A stretch of DNA of 5,297 nt from DASRSS01 sp035765515 (lineage in GTDB: Bacteria; Actinomycetota; Actinomycetes; Mycobacteriales; Jatrophihabitantaceae), in assembly GCA_035765515.1 (NCBI GenBank), contig DASTXN010000127.1, positions 1 to 5,297 of the forward strand. Direction: 5' to 3'. Numbering within the stretch: position 1 is the stretch's first letter; every line of letters starts with the position of its first letter. The notes beneath the pieces were generated by a model. That model was not told the origin of the DNA. It did not search any database and worked only from the letters and a program-made list of their open reading frames with translations. Position numbers and translations under genes: made by a program. Of the stretch, positions 1 to 4,985 are shown piece after piece.

Positions 1-218
1 GCCTTGACCTGCGCCAGAGTCGGGTTGGTGAGCGCGGTGCCGTTCGGGAACACGACCGTCGGGACGGTGCGGTTGCCGCCGTTGACCGACATCACGAGCT
101 CGGCGGCGGCGTCGTCGGTCTCGATGTTGACTTCCTGGTACTGGATGCCCTCGCGCTGCAGCATTGCCTTCAGCCGGCTGCAGTAACCACACCAGGTGGT
201 CGTGTACATGGTCAGCAT
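1..218 (-). CDS. mrx1: Mycoredoxin (glutaredoxin-like), 3' end cut by window edge
   Basis: Mycoredoxin-type glutaredoxin: in actinobacteria these cytosolic enzymes reduce mixed disulfides between proteins and mycothiol. Seen here are 72 complete codons plus two bases, running off the left edge; roughly 8-12 residues are probably missing. The N-terminus MLTMYTTTWCGYC carries the CxxC active site (Cys10, Cys13) after the first beta strand. A glutaredoxin cis-proline lies in the TVP turn (Pro53), preceded by VNGGNRTVPTV, which closely resembles M. tuberculosis Rv3198A (Mrx1) as I recall it. ATG at 218 is chosen because it gives the family's usual short N-terminus; the ribosome site is weak (a G run about 12 nt upstream), and the ATG at 209 is an alternative. 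It is divergent from uvrD2, as in mycobacteria. Alternative: a generic glutaredoxin or NrdH, but NrdH normally has CVQC/CMQC, not CGYC. Confidence 0.92.
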   Translation of the reverse strand, partial: MLTMYTTTWCGYCSRLKAMLQREGIQYQEVNIETDDAAAELVMSVNGGNRTVPTVVFPNGTALTNPTLAQVK

Positions 219-297
219 GCCGTCACAACGCCCCCGCCGCAGCCCGCATTCCGGGCGGGTGCCGGACTGTCGGCGGGCGCTGGCAGGATCGACGGAC
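219..297. other. Divergent intergenic region mrx1/uvrD2
   Basis: This 79-bp GC-rich gap separates the mrx1 ATG (218) from the uvrD2 GTG (298) and must hold at least one promoter. I see no convincing -10/-35 pair for either direction. The only visible elements are an AGGA at 285-288, a ribosome site 9 nt before the uvrD2 GTG, and a small inverted repeat GCCCG (242-246)/CGGGC (252-256). The promoters may instead lie within the neighbouring coding sequences. Confidence 0.4.
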
Positions 298-2301
298 GTG
301 AGTGATGCGGACGTGGTGCTGGCCGGGCTGGACCCCGAGCAGCGCGCGGCCGCCGTCGCCGTCCGGGGCCCGGTCTGCATCCTGGCTGGCGCGGGCACCG
401 GCAAGACCCGCGCGATCACGCACCGCATCGCGTACGCGGTTCGGTCCGGCGCCGTCCCACCCGGGCAGCTGCTCGCGGTCACGTTCACCGCCCGCGCGGC
501 CGGCGAGCTGCGCACCCGGCTGCGCGCGCTCGGCGCCCACGGCGTGCAGGCCCGGACGTTCCACGCCGCCGCGCTGCGCCAGTTGCAGTACTTCGCGCCG
601 CGGGTGCTCGGCGGGGCACTGCCGCAGGTCGCCGACAACCCGCTGCGGCTGGTCGGGAACGCGGCGGCGCGGCTGCACCTGCGCACCGACCGGTCCGAAC
701 TGCGCGACCTCGCCGCCGAGATCGACTGGGCCAAGGCCGTGCTCGCGACGCCGGCCAGCTACGCAGAACGGGCTGCGGCAGCGGGACGGGACATCCCGCA
801 GCAGCCGGAGACCGTCGCACGCGTGTTCGCCGAGTACGAGCAGACCAAACAGCGTGCCGGCGTCGTCGATTTCTCCGACCTGTTGATGATCATGGCGGGC
901 GCGCTGGAGGAGTACCGCGACGTCGCCGAGGAGTTCCGCTCGCGTTACCGGCACTTCGTGGTGGACGAGTACCAGGACGTCTCGCCGCTGCAGCAACGGC
1001 TGCTGGACGCCTGGCTCGGCGGGCGCGACGACCTGTGCGTCGTAGGCGACGCCAACCAGACGATCTACAGCTTCGCGGGCGCCACCCCCGAGCACCTGCT
1101 CGGCTTCAAGCGGCGCTTCCCGGAGGCGGTCGTGGTCCGCCTCGAGCGCGACTACCGCTCCACGCCGCAGGTTGTCGAGCTCGCCAACAAGCTCGTGGCC
1201 GCCGCGCCGGGAAGCGTCCGGCTGCGGCTGGTCGGCCAGCGCGCCGACGGTCCGGCACCGACGTTCGCCGAGCACGACGACGAGCCGGCCGAGGCCGCGT
1301 CCGTGGCCGCGCAGTGCCGCCAGCTGATCGACGACGGCACGCCCGCGGACGAGATCTCGGTGATGTTCCGCATCAACGCGCAGTCCGAGGTGTACGAGCA
1401 GGCGCTCGCCGACGTGCGGGTGCCGTACGTGCTGCGCGGCGGCGAACGGTTCTTCGACCGGCCCGAGATCCGCGAGGCCCGGCTGTTGCTGCGCGGCGCC
1501 GCACGCGCCGGGCAGGACGGGGACAAGCTGACCGACGCGGTCCGCTCGGTGCTGACCGGGCTGAACTGGCGGGCGGACTCACCGCCGGCCGGCGGCACCG
1601 CGCGCGAGCGGTGGGAGTCGCTGGCCGCGCTGGTCAACCTGGCCGAGGACCTGGCCGCCACGATGCCGGACGCCCAGCTGGCGGAGTTCGTCGGCGAACT
1701 GGACGCCCGCGCCGAGGCCCAGCACGCCCCGACCGTCCAGGGCGTCACGCTGGCGTCGCTGCATTCGGCCAAGGGACTGGAGTGGGACGCCGTGTTCCTG
1801 GTCGGGCTCACCGACACCACGCTGCCGATCCAGCACGCGACCACGCCCGATCAGCTCGCCGAGGAGCGCCGGCTGCTCTACGTCGGCATCACCCGTGCTC
1901 GCGAGCGGCTCGCGCTGTCCTGGGCGTTGGCCCGCAGCCCCGGCCAGCGTCGCGGCCGGCGGCCGAGCCGGTTCCTGGACGGGCTGCGCCCCTACATCCC
2001 GCGCGAGGCCGAGGCGCCGCGTCCGAAGAAGAAGAAGGTCGCGCCCGAGGCGGCCGACGCCGAGCTGTTCGGGCGGTTGCGCGCCTGGCGCAAGACGCAG
2101 GCCGAGGCGCAGAGCGTGCCGCCGTATGTCGTGTTCAGCGACGCGACCCTGGTCGCGATCGCCGACGCGCGGCCGTCCTCGCGCGCCGAGCTGGCCCGGA
2201 TCAGCGGTGTCGGCAGCATCAAGCTGGAGCGCTACACCGACCCGCTGCTCGCCGTGCTCGGTGGCGCGGACCCGTCCCAGGTTGCGCCGGTCGAGGTCTA
2301 A
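298..2301 (+). CDS. uvrD2: ATP-dependent DNA helicase UvrD2 (SF1A, HRDC C-terminus)
   Basis: Superfamily 1A 3'-5' DNA helicase, 667 aa (M. tuberculosis UvrD2 is 700). All SF1 motifs are visible: Q-motif LDPEQR (11-16), Walker A AGAGTGKT (30-37), Ia AVTFTARAAGELR (from 60), motif II VVDEYQD (221-227), motif III VVGDANQTIYSFAGA (248-262), motif IV LERDYRSTPQ (282-291), motif V GVTLASLHSAKGLEWD (482-497) and motif VI RRLLYVGITRAR (524-535). A C-terminal HRDC domain (about 590-661) includes the conserved PPYVVFSDATL and GVGSIKLERY. A Pro/Lys-rich linker (about 568-586, with KKKK at 577-580) joins the two. The mycobacterial tetracysteine module is absent: no cysteine lies between motif VI and HRDC. 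GTG at 298 is chosen because AGGA (285-288) sits 9 nt upstream and the N-terminus then matches family length; starting at 196 would overlap mrx1. The role is DNA repair and genome maintenance; mycobacterial uvrD2 is essential. The stop overlaps the MFS stop on the other strand. Confidence 0.95.
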   Translation: MSDADVVLAGLDPEQRAAAVAVRGPVCILAGAGTGKTRAITHRIAYAVRSGAVPPGQLLAVTFTARAAGELRTRLRALGAHGVQARTFHAAALRQLQYFAPRVLGGALPQVADNPLRLVGNAAARLHLRTDRSELRDLAAEIDWAKAVLATPASYAERAAAAGRDIPQQPETVARVFAEYEQTKQRAGVVDFSDLLMIMAGALEEYRDVAEEFRSRYRHFVVDEYQDVSPLQQRLLDAWLGGRDDLCVVGDANQTIYSFAGATPEHLLGFKRRFPEAVVVRLERDYRSTPQVVELANKLVAAAPGSVRLRLVGQRADGPAPTFAEHDDEPAEAASVAAQCRQLIDDGTPADEISVMFRINAQSEVYEQALADVRVPYVLRGGERFFDRPEIREARLLLRGAARAGQDGDKLTDAVRSVLTGLNWRADSPPAGGTARERWESLAALVNLAEDLAATMPDAQLAEFVGELDARAEAQHAPTVQGVTLASLHSAKGLEWDAVFLVGLTDTTLPIQHATTPDQLAEERRLLYVGITRARERLALSWALARSPGQRRGRRPSRFLDGLRPYIPREAEAPRPKKKKVAPEAADAELFGRLRAWRKTQAEAQSVPPYVVFSDATLVAIADARPSSRAELARISGVGSIKLERYTDPLLAVLGGADPSQVAPVEV

Positions 2302-3851
2302 TCAAACTCGGTCTCCGGGTCCAGGCCGGCGCGCGGCGCGATCGCGGTGAACACCGCGGACAGCAGGATCAGCGCGGCGGACACGATCAGCGCAACGTGA
2401 AGGCCGGTCCGGAACGCCCCCGTCGCGGCGTGCACGAGCGGCGCGATGGACGGATCGGGGTGCGCGATGTCCAGGCCCGCCGCGCCACTGCCGCCGGTCT
2501 CCAGGATGCCGAGGATTGCGTCCTTGAGCCCGTTCGGCACGCCGCGCTGATCCAGGTTGTTGCCGAAGTCGTGCGTGATCGTCGAGTTCACCAGCGCCCC
2601 GAGCGCCGTGACACCCACGACCGAGCCGAGCTGCCGCGCCGTGTTCGTCGCGCCGGCCGCCATGCCGGAGAACGCGGCGGGGACGTGGCCGAGCACTGCC
2701 GCAGTGAGCGGGACGACCGCGACGCCGAAGCCGAGACCGGCCAGGGCGAGCGACAGCGACAGGTCGCCGAAGCGCGGATCGCCGGTCAGGTACACGCGGG
2801 TCAGCACGATGCCGGCGGCGCTCAGCACGCAGCCGGTGATCATCGGGCCGCGTGGCCCGACCAGCCCGACCCAGAACCCCGAACCGACCGAGCCCGCGAC
2901 GATCAGCCCCGCCATCGGCCCGAACACCCCGGCCATCTGCCAGCCCGAGTAGCCGACCACGATGTCCAGGTACAGCGCGGTGAAGAAGAAGATCGAGAAG
3001 ACCCCGAAGTAGACGGCGAACGCGACGAACAGCGCGTTGCTGACGCTGGCCTGTTTGAGGTACTTCAGGTTCAGCATCGGGCTGCGCATGCGTCGCTCGA
3101 CGACGAAGAACGCCACGGCCGCCACCGCGCTGATCACGAACAGCGCGATGATCCACGACGTGCCGTAGCCGTACTGCTCGCCGGAGATGCCCGCGAAGAT
3201 CAGCGTGCTCAGCATGGTCGCGCCGAGCAGGAAACCGGGGACGTCCAGCCGCCCGGGCTGCGGGTCGGCGCTGTTCGGGACGTAGCCCGCGGCGAACGCG
3301 AGCAGCGTCACGCCGAGGGCCAGGTTGAACCAGAACACCGTCCGCCAGTCGCCGACGCCGACCAGCAGCCCGCCGATCACCGGGCCGAGGGCGAGCGACA
3401 GCCCGGACACCGCCGCCCACGCACCGAGCGCCCGGGCCCGCTGCTCCCGGTCCGGGTACATCTGCCGGATCACCGACAGCGTCCCCGGCTCGGACGCCGC
3501 CGCACCGACGCCCATCACCGCCCGGCCGGCCACCAGCCAGCCGATGCCCGGCGCGAGCGCGCACATGACCGACCCGGCGCAGAACACGACGATGCCCGCG
3601 ATCATCAGTTCCTTGCGACCGAGCCGGTCGCCCAGCGAGCCGGCGAACAGCATGAGGCTGGCGAACACCAGCGAGTAGGAGTTCACCACCCACTGCAGCG
3701 GGATCACGCCCGCGCCCAGGTCGTACTGGATGCTGCCCAGCGCGACGGTGACGATCGTGGTGTCGAGGAACGTCAGGAACAGCACCGCGAGCACGGTGGT
3801 GAGCGCGATCGCCCGGGGCACCGATCTGGTGCCCACCACCGTCTGCTGCAC
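2298..3851 (-). CDS. MFS multidrug-type exporter, DHA2 (14-TM) family
   Basis: Integral membrane proton-coupled exporter, 517 aa, the usual size of DHA2/EmrB-QacA transporters with 14 helices. TM1 carries motif D1, FLDTTIVTVAL (28-38), with the membrane Asp30. Motif A, GSLGDRLGRKELM (71-83), is in loop 2-3. Motif B-like RAVMGVGAAASEPGT starts at Arg110. Motif C-like LGPVIGGLL (155-163) is followed by DWRTVFWFN (168-176), typical of drug:H+ antiporters. Hydrophobic segments continue to about residue 507, before a short polar tail ending ETEFD. GTG at 3851 is chosen because GGGAGG (3861-3866) lies 9 nt upstream; a longer reading to ATG 3983 would overlap the upstream lipoprotein gene and adds a non-membrane, Arg/Gly-rich stretch. 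It starts 32 nt after the lipoprotein stop, so co-transcription is likely. The substrate cannot be told from sequence; drug, lipid or metabolite export are all possible. Confidence 0.93.
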   Translation of the reverse strand: MQQTVVGTRSVPRAIALTTVLAVLFLTFLDTTIVTVALGSIQYDLGAGVIPLQWVVNSYSLVFASLMLFAGSLGDRLGRKELMIAGIVVFCAGSVMCALAPGIGWLVAGRAVMGVGAAASEPGTLSVIRQMYPDREQRARALGAWAAVSGLSLALGPVIGGLLVGVGDWRTVFWFNLALGVTLLAFAAGYVPNSADPQPGRLDVPGFLLGATMLSTLIFAGISGEQYGYGTSWIIALFVISAVAAVAFFVVERRMRSPMLNLKYLKQASVSNALFVAFAVYFGVFSIFFFTALYLDIVVGYSGWQMAGVFGPMAGLIVAGSVGSGFWVGLVGPRGPMITGCVLSAAGIVLTRVYLTGDPRFGDLSLSLALAGLGFGVAVVPLTAAVLGHVPAAFSGMAAGATNTARQLGSVVGVTALGALVNSTITHDFGNNLDQRGVPNGLKDAILGILETGGSGAAGLDIAHPDPSIAPLVHAATGAFRTGLHVALIVSAALILLSAVFTAIAPRAGLDPETEFD

Positions 3852-3860
3852 GCTGCTGAT

Positions 3861-3866
3861 CCTCCC
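3861..3866 (-). promoter_or_regulatory. Ribosome binding site deciding the MFS start
   Basis: On the minus strand the sequence reads GGGAGG, 9 nt before the GTG at 3851. It is the only good Shine-Dalgarno sequence in the short gap after the lipoprotein stop, and it sets the MFS start at 3851 rather than at the GTGs at 3839/3836 or the far-upstream ATG at 3983. Confidence 0.75.
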
Positions 3867-3883
3867 GCCGCTACGAGGCGCTG

Positions 3884-4450
3884 TTACTTCGGCGCCGTGG
3901 TAGCGGCCGGCTCCTTGCAGGCTGCCGGCGCGCTGCCCTCGAGCGTGAGCAGGCCACAGAACGTGTACTCGGCCACCTGCCACGTCCCGTTCGTGTTGAC
4001 CGCGTAGCCCGGCTGGTTCTTCAGCATCGGCTGCTTGTTCAAGTAGATCGTGAAGCTGACCTTGGCCGTCTTCGGCGAGATCAGGCTGACCGACGAGACC
4101 TTCACCGAGGCGCTCGCCGCCATCGACCCGCTGGCCTGCTGGTCAATCGCCGACTTGAACTTCTGCCCGTCCTGCAGCAGGCCGAGCGAGACGTTCTCCG
4201 GGGTGTCCGGCGAGAAGAACTTCGCGTAGGCGTTCTTGACGGCGGCCGTGGTCGCGGCGTCGGCCGGCCCGCCGGTGGCGGCGGTGGTCGGCGCGGTGCC
4301 GGTGGCACCGGTAGTGGCACCGGTAGTGGCGCCGGTCGTGTCCGCGCTGCCGCCGCTGCCGCCGCTGGAGCTGCACGCCGCCAGCGACAGGGCGGCGCAC
4401 GTCGCGACCGCAGCGGCACCCACGCGCCGCCGCATGCCGGGGAGAGTCAT
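3884..4450 (-). CDS. Lipoprotein, MTB12-like secreted antigen family
   Basis: Predicted 188-aa lipoprotein anchored on the outer face of the membrane. The signal peptide has an Arg-rich n-region (MRRRVG), a hydrophobic Ala/Leu core and the lipobox L-A-A-C, with Cys26 as the lipidation site. A low-complexity Ser/Gly/Thr/Ala linker follows (27-66) with tandem TTGA repeats. The folded domain (about 67-179) resembles the C-terminal domain of mycobacterial low-molecular-weight antigen MTB12 (Rv2376c): AVKNAYAKFF, LLQDGQKF, a VSFTIYLNKQP strand, and TWQVAEYTFCGLL. Cys165 and Cys178 could form a disulfide. ATG 4450 has AAAGGA (4457-4462, minus strand) 6 nt upstream. It is first in a likely two-gene operon with the MFS exporter, so it may serve as an accessory for export or envelope function; this is inference. 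MTB12 itself has no settled biochemical role. The family assignment rests on remembered motif similarity and needs a profile search. Confidence 0.85.
   Translation of the reverse strand: MTLPGMRRRVGAAAVATCAALSLAACSSSGGSGGSADTTGATTGATTGATGTAPTTAATGGPADAATTAAVKNAYAKFFSPDTPENVSLGLLQDGQKFKSAIDQQASGSMAASASVKVSSVSLISPKTAKVSFTIYLNKQPMLKNQPGYAVNTNGTWQVAEYTFCGLLTLEGSAPAACKEPAATTAPK
4303..4338 (-). repeat. 12-bp tandem repeat encoding TTGA units in lipoprotein linker
   Basis: Three 12-bp units (4303-4314 and 4315-4326 identical, TGGCACCGGTAG; 4327-4338 with two changes) encode the Thr-Thr-Gly-Ala repeats of the lipoprotein linker just after the lipidation site. The near-identity at DNA level suggests recent slippage expansion. 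The repeat likely sets the tether length between membrane and folded domain. Confidence 0.8.
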
Positions 4451-4529
4451 GGGGCATCCTTTCGGCTGTCTAACGATCTGCCTATGTCGGTTCTACCGTG
4501 TCCGCCGGACGACTCGGCGACGCCGCGCG

Positions 4530-4569
4530 ATAAATACGCTTGCCCTGCTCTCGTAGCCTTCGTTAGCCT
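4530..4569 (+). promoter_or_regulatory. Candidate whiB7 promoter with AT-rich WhiB7 box
   Basis: An AT-rich ATAAATA (4530-4536) stands out in very GC-rich DNA and ends 3 nt before a -35-like TTGCCC (4540-4545). After an 18-bp spacer comes a -10-like TAGCCT (4564-4569), fitting TANNNT. An AT-rich element just upstream of the -35 is the hallmark of promoters activated by WhiB7 bound to the primary sigma factor, including whiB7's own promoter in mycobacteria, so autoregulation is inferred. Transcription would start near 4576-4577, about 70 nt before the leader ORF. A second TAGCCT (4554-4559) lies too close to the -35 to serve. The element lies between the divergent lipoprotein gene and the leader; I found no clear promoter for the lipoprotein operon in the same gap. 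Confidence 0.6.
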
Positions 4570-4583
4570 GTCTGTCGACAGGC
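4566..4583. repeat. Inverted repeat over the -10/start of the whiB7 promoter
   Basis: GCCTGTC (4566-4572) and GACAGGC (4577-4583) form perfect 7-bp arms around TGTC. Nested in it is the 10-bp palindrome CTGTCGACAG (4572-4581). It overlaps the proposed -10 and start point, where a repressor operator would sit; alternatively its 3' half is simply the start of the transcript. No binding protein can be assigned. Confidence 0.5.
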
Positions 4584-4644
4584 AACGCATGCCGAGCTGA
4601 TGGCACCGCGTCGCGACACATACCAAGACGAGAGGAGGCCGAAC

Positions 4645-4836
4645 ATGAAGATGTACCAGATGATTCCGTCGGCCTCCCTGCCCGTATTCCACGGTGCCTC
4701 GTCGTCGCGTGTCCTCACGCCGTCGCTCGATGCCCTCAACTGGGATCGCAAGCAGACCGTCAAGCGCGCCACGCGCCGCCCGGCCGGCAACGGCACGGCC
4801 AAGCAGGCCCGCCCTCCTCGAGGAGGCCAGCGCTGA
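4645..4836 (+). CDS. Leader ORF (uORF) upstream of whiB7, 63 aa
   Basis: A short ORF of 63 codons with a strong ribosome site, AGGAGG (4633-4638), 6 nt before the ATG. The peptide begins MKMYQMIPSAS, has a central LTPSLDALNWDRK and a basic tail ending RPPRGGQR. There is no signal peptide, membrane segment or known domain that I recognise. Its likely job is regulatory: the last six codons (58-63) and the TGA form the 5' strands of competing RNA structures, so a terminating ribosome would cover 4816-4828 and block the antiterminator. Pro57-Pro58 may slow ribosomes just before those strands. An in-frame ATG at 4600 would give 78 aa but has no ribosome site. A free function for the peptide cannot be excluded; Streptomyces and mycobacterial whiB7/wblC genes also have an upstream ORF. 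Confidence 0.75.
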   Translation: MKMYQMIPSASLPVFHGASSSRVLTPSLDALNWDRKQTVKRATRRPAGNGTAKQARPPRGGQR

Positions 4837-4865
4837 AATCTCTTCAGCGTTCAGGCTCCTCGAGG
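4816..4865 (+). promoter_or_regulatory. Predicted antiterminator fold of the whiB7 attenuator
   Basis: 4816-4824 (CCTCGAGGA) pairs perfectly with 4857-4865 (TCCTCGAGG); after bulged G4825, 4826-4828 (GCC) pairs with 4854-4856 (GGC), giving 12 bp. Nested inside is hairpin B: CGCTGAA (4831-4837)/TTCAGCG (4843-4849) with a 5-nt loop, containing the uORF stop codon. The 3' strand uses 4861-4865, the basal five bases of the terminator's 5' arm, so the full terminator cannot form at the same time. The weaker local palindrome at 4813-4826 competes with this fold. All of this is base pairing read by eye; energies were not computed. Confidence 0.65.
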
Positions 4866-4904
4866 CCGCGGCTCCCAGCTTGGGACCGCGGCCTCGTTGT
4901 TTGT
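4861..4904 (+). terminator. Intrinsic terminator in the whiB7 leader
   Basis: CGAGGCCGCGG (4861-4871) and CCGCGGCCTCG (4886-4896) are perfect 11-bp arms. The stem continues as TCCCA (4873-4877)/TGGGA (4881-4885) with one bulged C4872 and a 3-nt GCT loop, 16 bp in all. A T-rich run GTTGTTTGT follows directly (4896-4904). Lying after the uORF and about 80 nt before whiB7, it would stop transcripts before the regulator, acting as the attenuator's off-state rather than as an end-of-operon terminator. The T tract is broken by G residues, so termination may be incomplete or aided by Rho/NusG. Confidence 0.88.
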
Positions 4905-4924
4905 CCGGACGTTTTGTGCCTTCG

Positions 4925-4966
4925 AATCAACCAGCTTTCCACCGCCACCCCACCCATCAATCACCT
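4925..4966 (+). other. C-rich, G-poor tract between terminator and whiB7
   Basis: Of 42 bases, 21 are C and only 2 are G, a striking bias in a genome with abundant G elsewhere. As RNA it would stay mostly single-stranded. It could act as a Rho-loading region or merely keep the approach to the whiB7 ribosome site open; the sequence alone does not decide. Confidence 0.45.
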
Positions 4967-4979
4967 GAAAAGGAGGTGA
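4961..4979 (+). promoter_or_regulatory. whiB7 ribosome binding site within a small hairpin
   Basis: AAAGGAGGTGA (4969-4979) matches the complement of the 16S rRNA 3' end over 11 nt; its GGAGG core is 9 nt before the GTG at 4986, which fixes the start. TCACCT (4961-4966) is complementary to AGGTGA (4974-4979), leaving a 7-nt loop, so the 3' half of this site can be masked by a 6-bp hairpin. A three-pair alternative closing a GAAA loop (4964-4973) would mask the other half. Confidence 0.7.
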
Positions 4980-4985
4980 CCCGAC

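Larger units (their letters stand above)
4577..4985 (+). promoter_or_regulatory. whiB7 5' leader with attenuator (uORF, antiterminator, terminator)
   Basis: The proposed transcript leader is about 410 nt. In order it holds a 63-codon leader ORF (4645-4836), a small palindrome CCTCCTC/GAGGAGG (4813-4826), hairpin B (4831-4849), an antiterminator pairing (4816-4828 with 4854-4865), an intrinsic terminator (4861-4904), a C-rich unstructured tract (4925-4966) and a hairpin over the whiB7 ribosome site (4961-4979). The design fits known leader control of whiB7/wblC: with normal translation transcripts stop at the terminator, and when ribosomes are inhibited the alternative fold permits read-through. 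The leader's extent depends on the inferred start site. Confidence 0.75.

Noticed and set aside
196..297. Extension of uvrD2 to the ATG at 196
   Set aside because: It would overlap mrx1, adds an Arg/Pro-rich stretch unlike UvrD2 N-termini, and lacks a ribosome site, whereas GTG 298 has AGGA 9 nt upstream.
223..1275. 350-codon open frame on the minus strand opposite uvrD2
   Set aside because: No recognisable domain, biased composition, and it is antisense to clear helicase motifs I-IV.
3852..3983. Extension of the MFS protein to the ATG at 3983
   Set aside because: It overlaps the lipoprotein gene in another frame and adds non-membrane sequence; GTG 3851 has a GGGAGG site.
1035..4007. Very long open frame (990 codons) on the plus strand across the uvrD2 3' half and antisense to the MFS gene
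   Set aside because: The product is Arg/Pro/Ala-rich low-complexity sequence without domains. It is a shadow caused by high GC and codon bias, while two convincing genes occupy the same DNA.
4500..4510. GTCCG-C-CGGAC dyad in the intergenic gap as an operator for the lipoprotein operon
   Set aside because: Short, GC-rich dyads are frequent by chance in this DNA and I found no promoter for the minus-strand operon that it would overlap.
4236..4556. 106-codon plus-strand frame antisense to the lipoprotein signal and linker
   Set aside because: Composition mirrors the Thr/Ala/Gly-rich linker; it has no domain and runs through the promoter gap.
4600..4644. Longer version of the leader ORF from ATG 4600
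   Set aside because: No Shine-Dalgarno sequence before 4600, while ATG 4645 has AGGAGG at 6 nt spacing.
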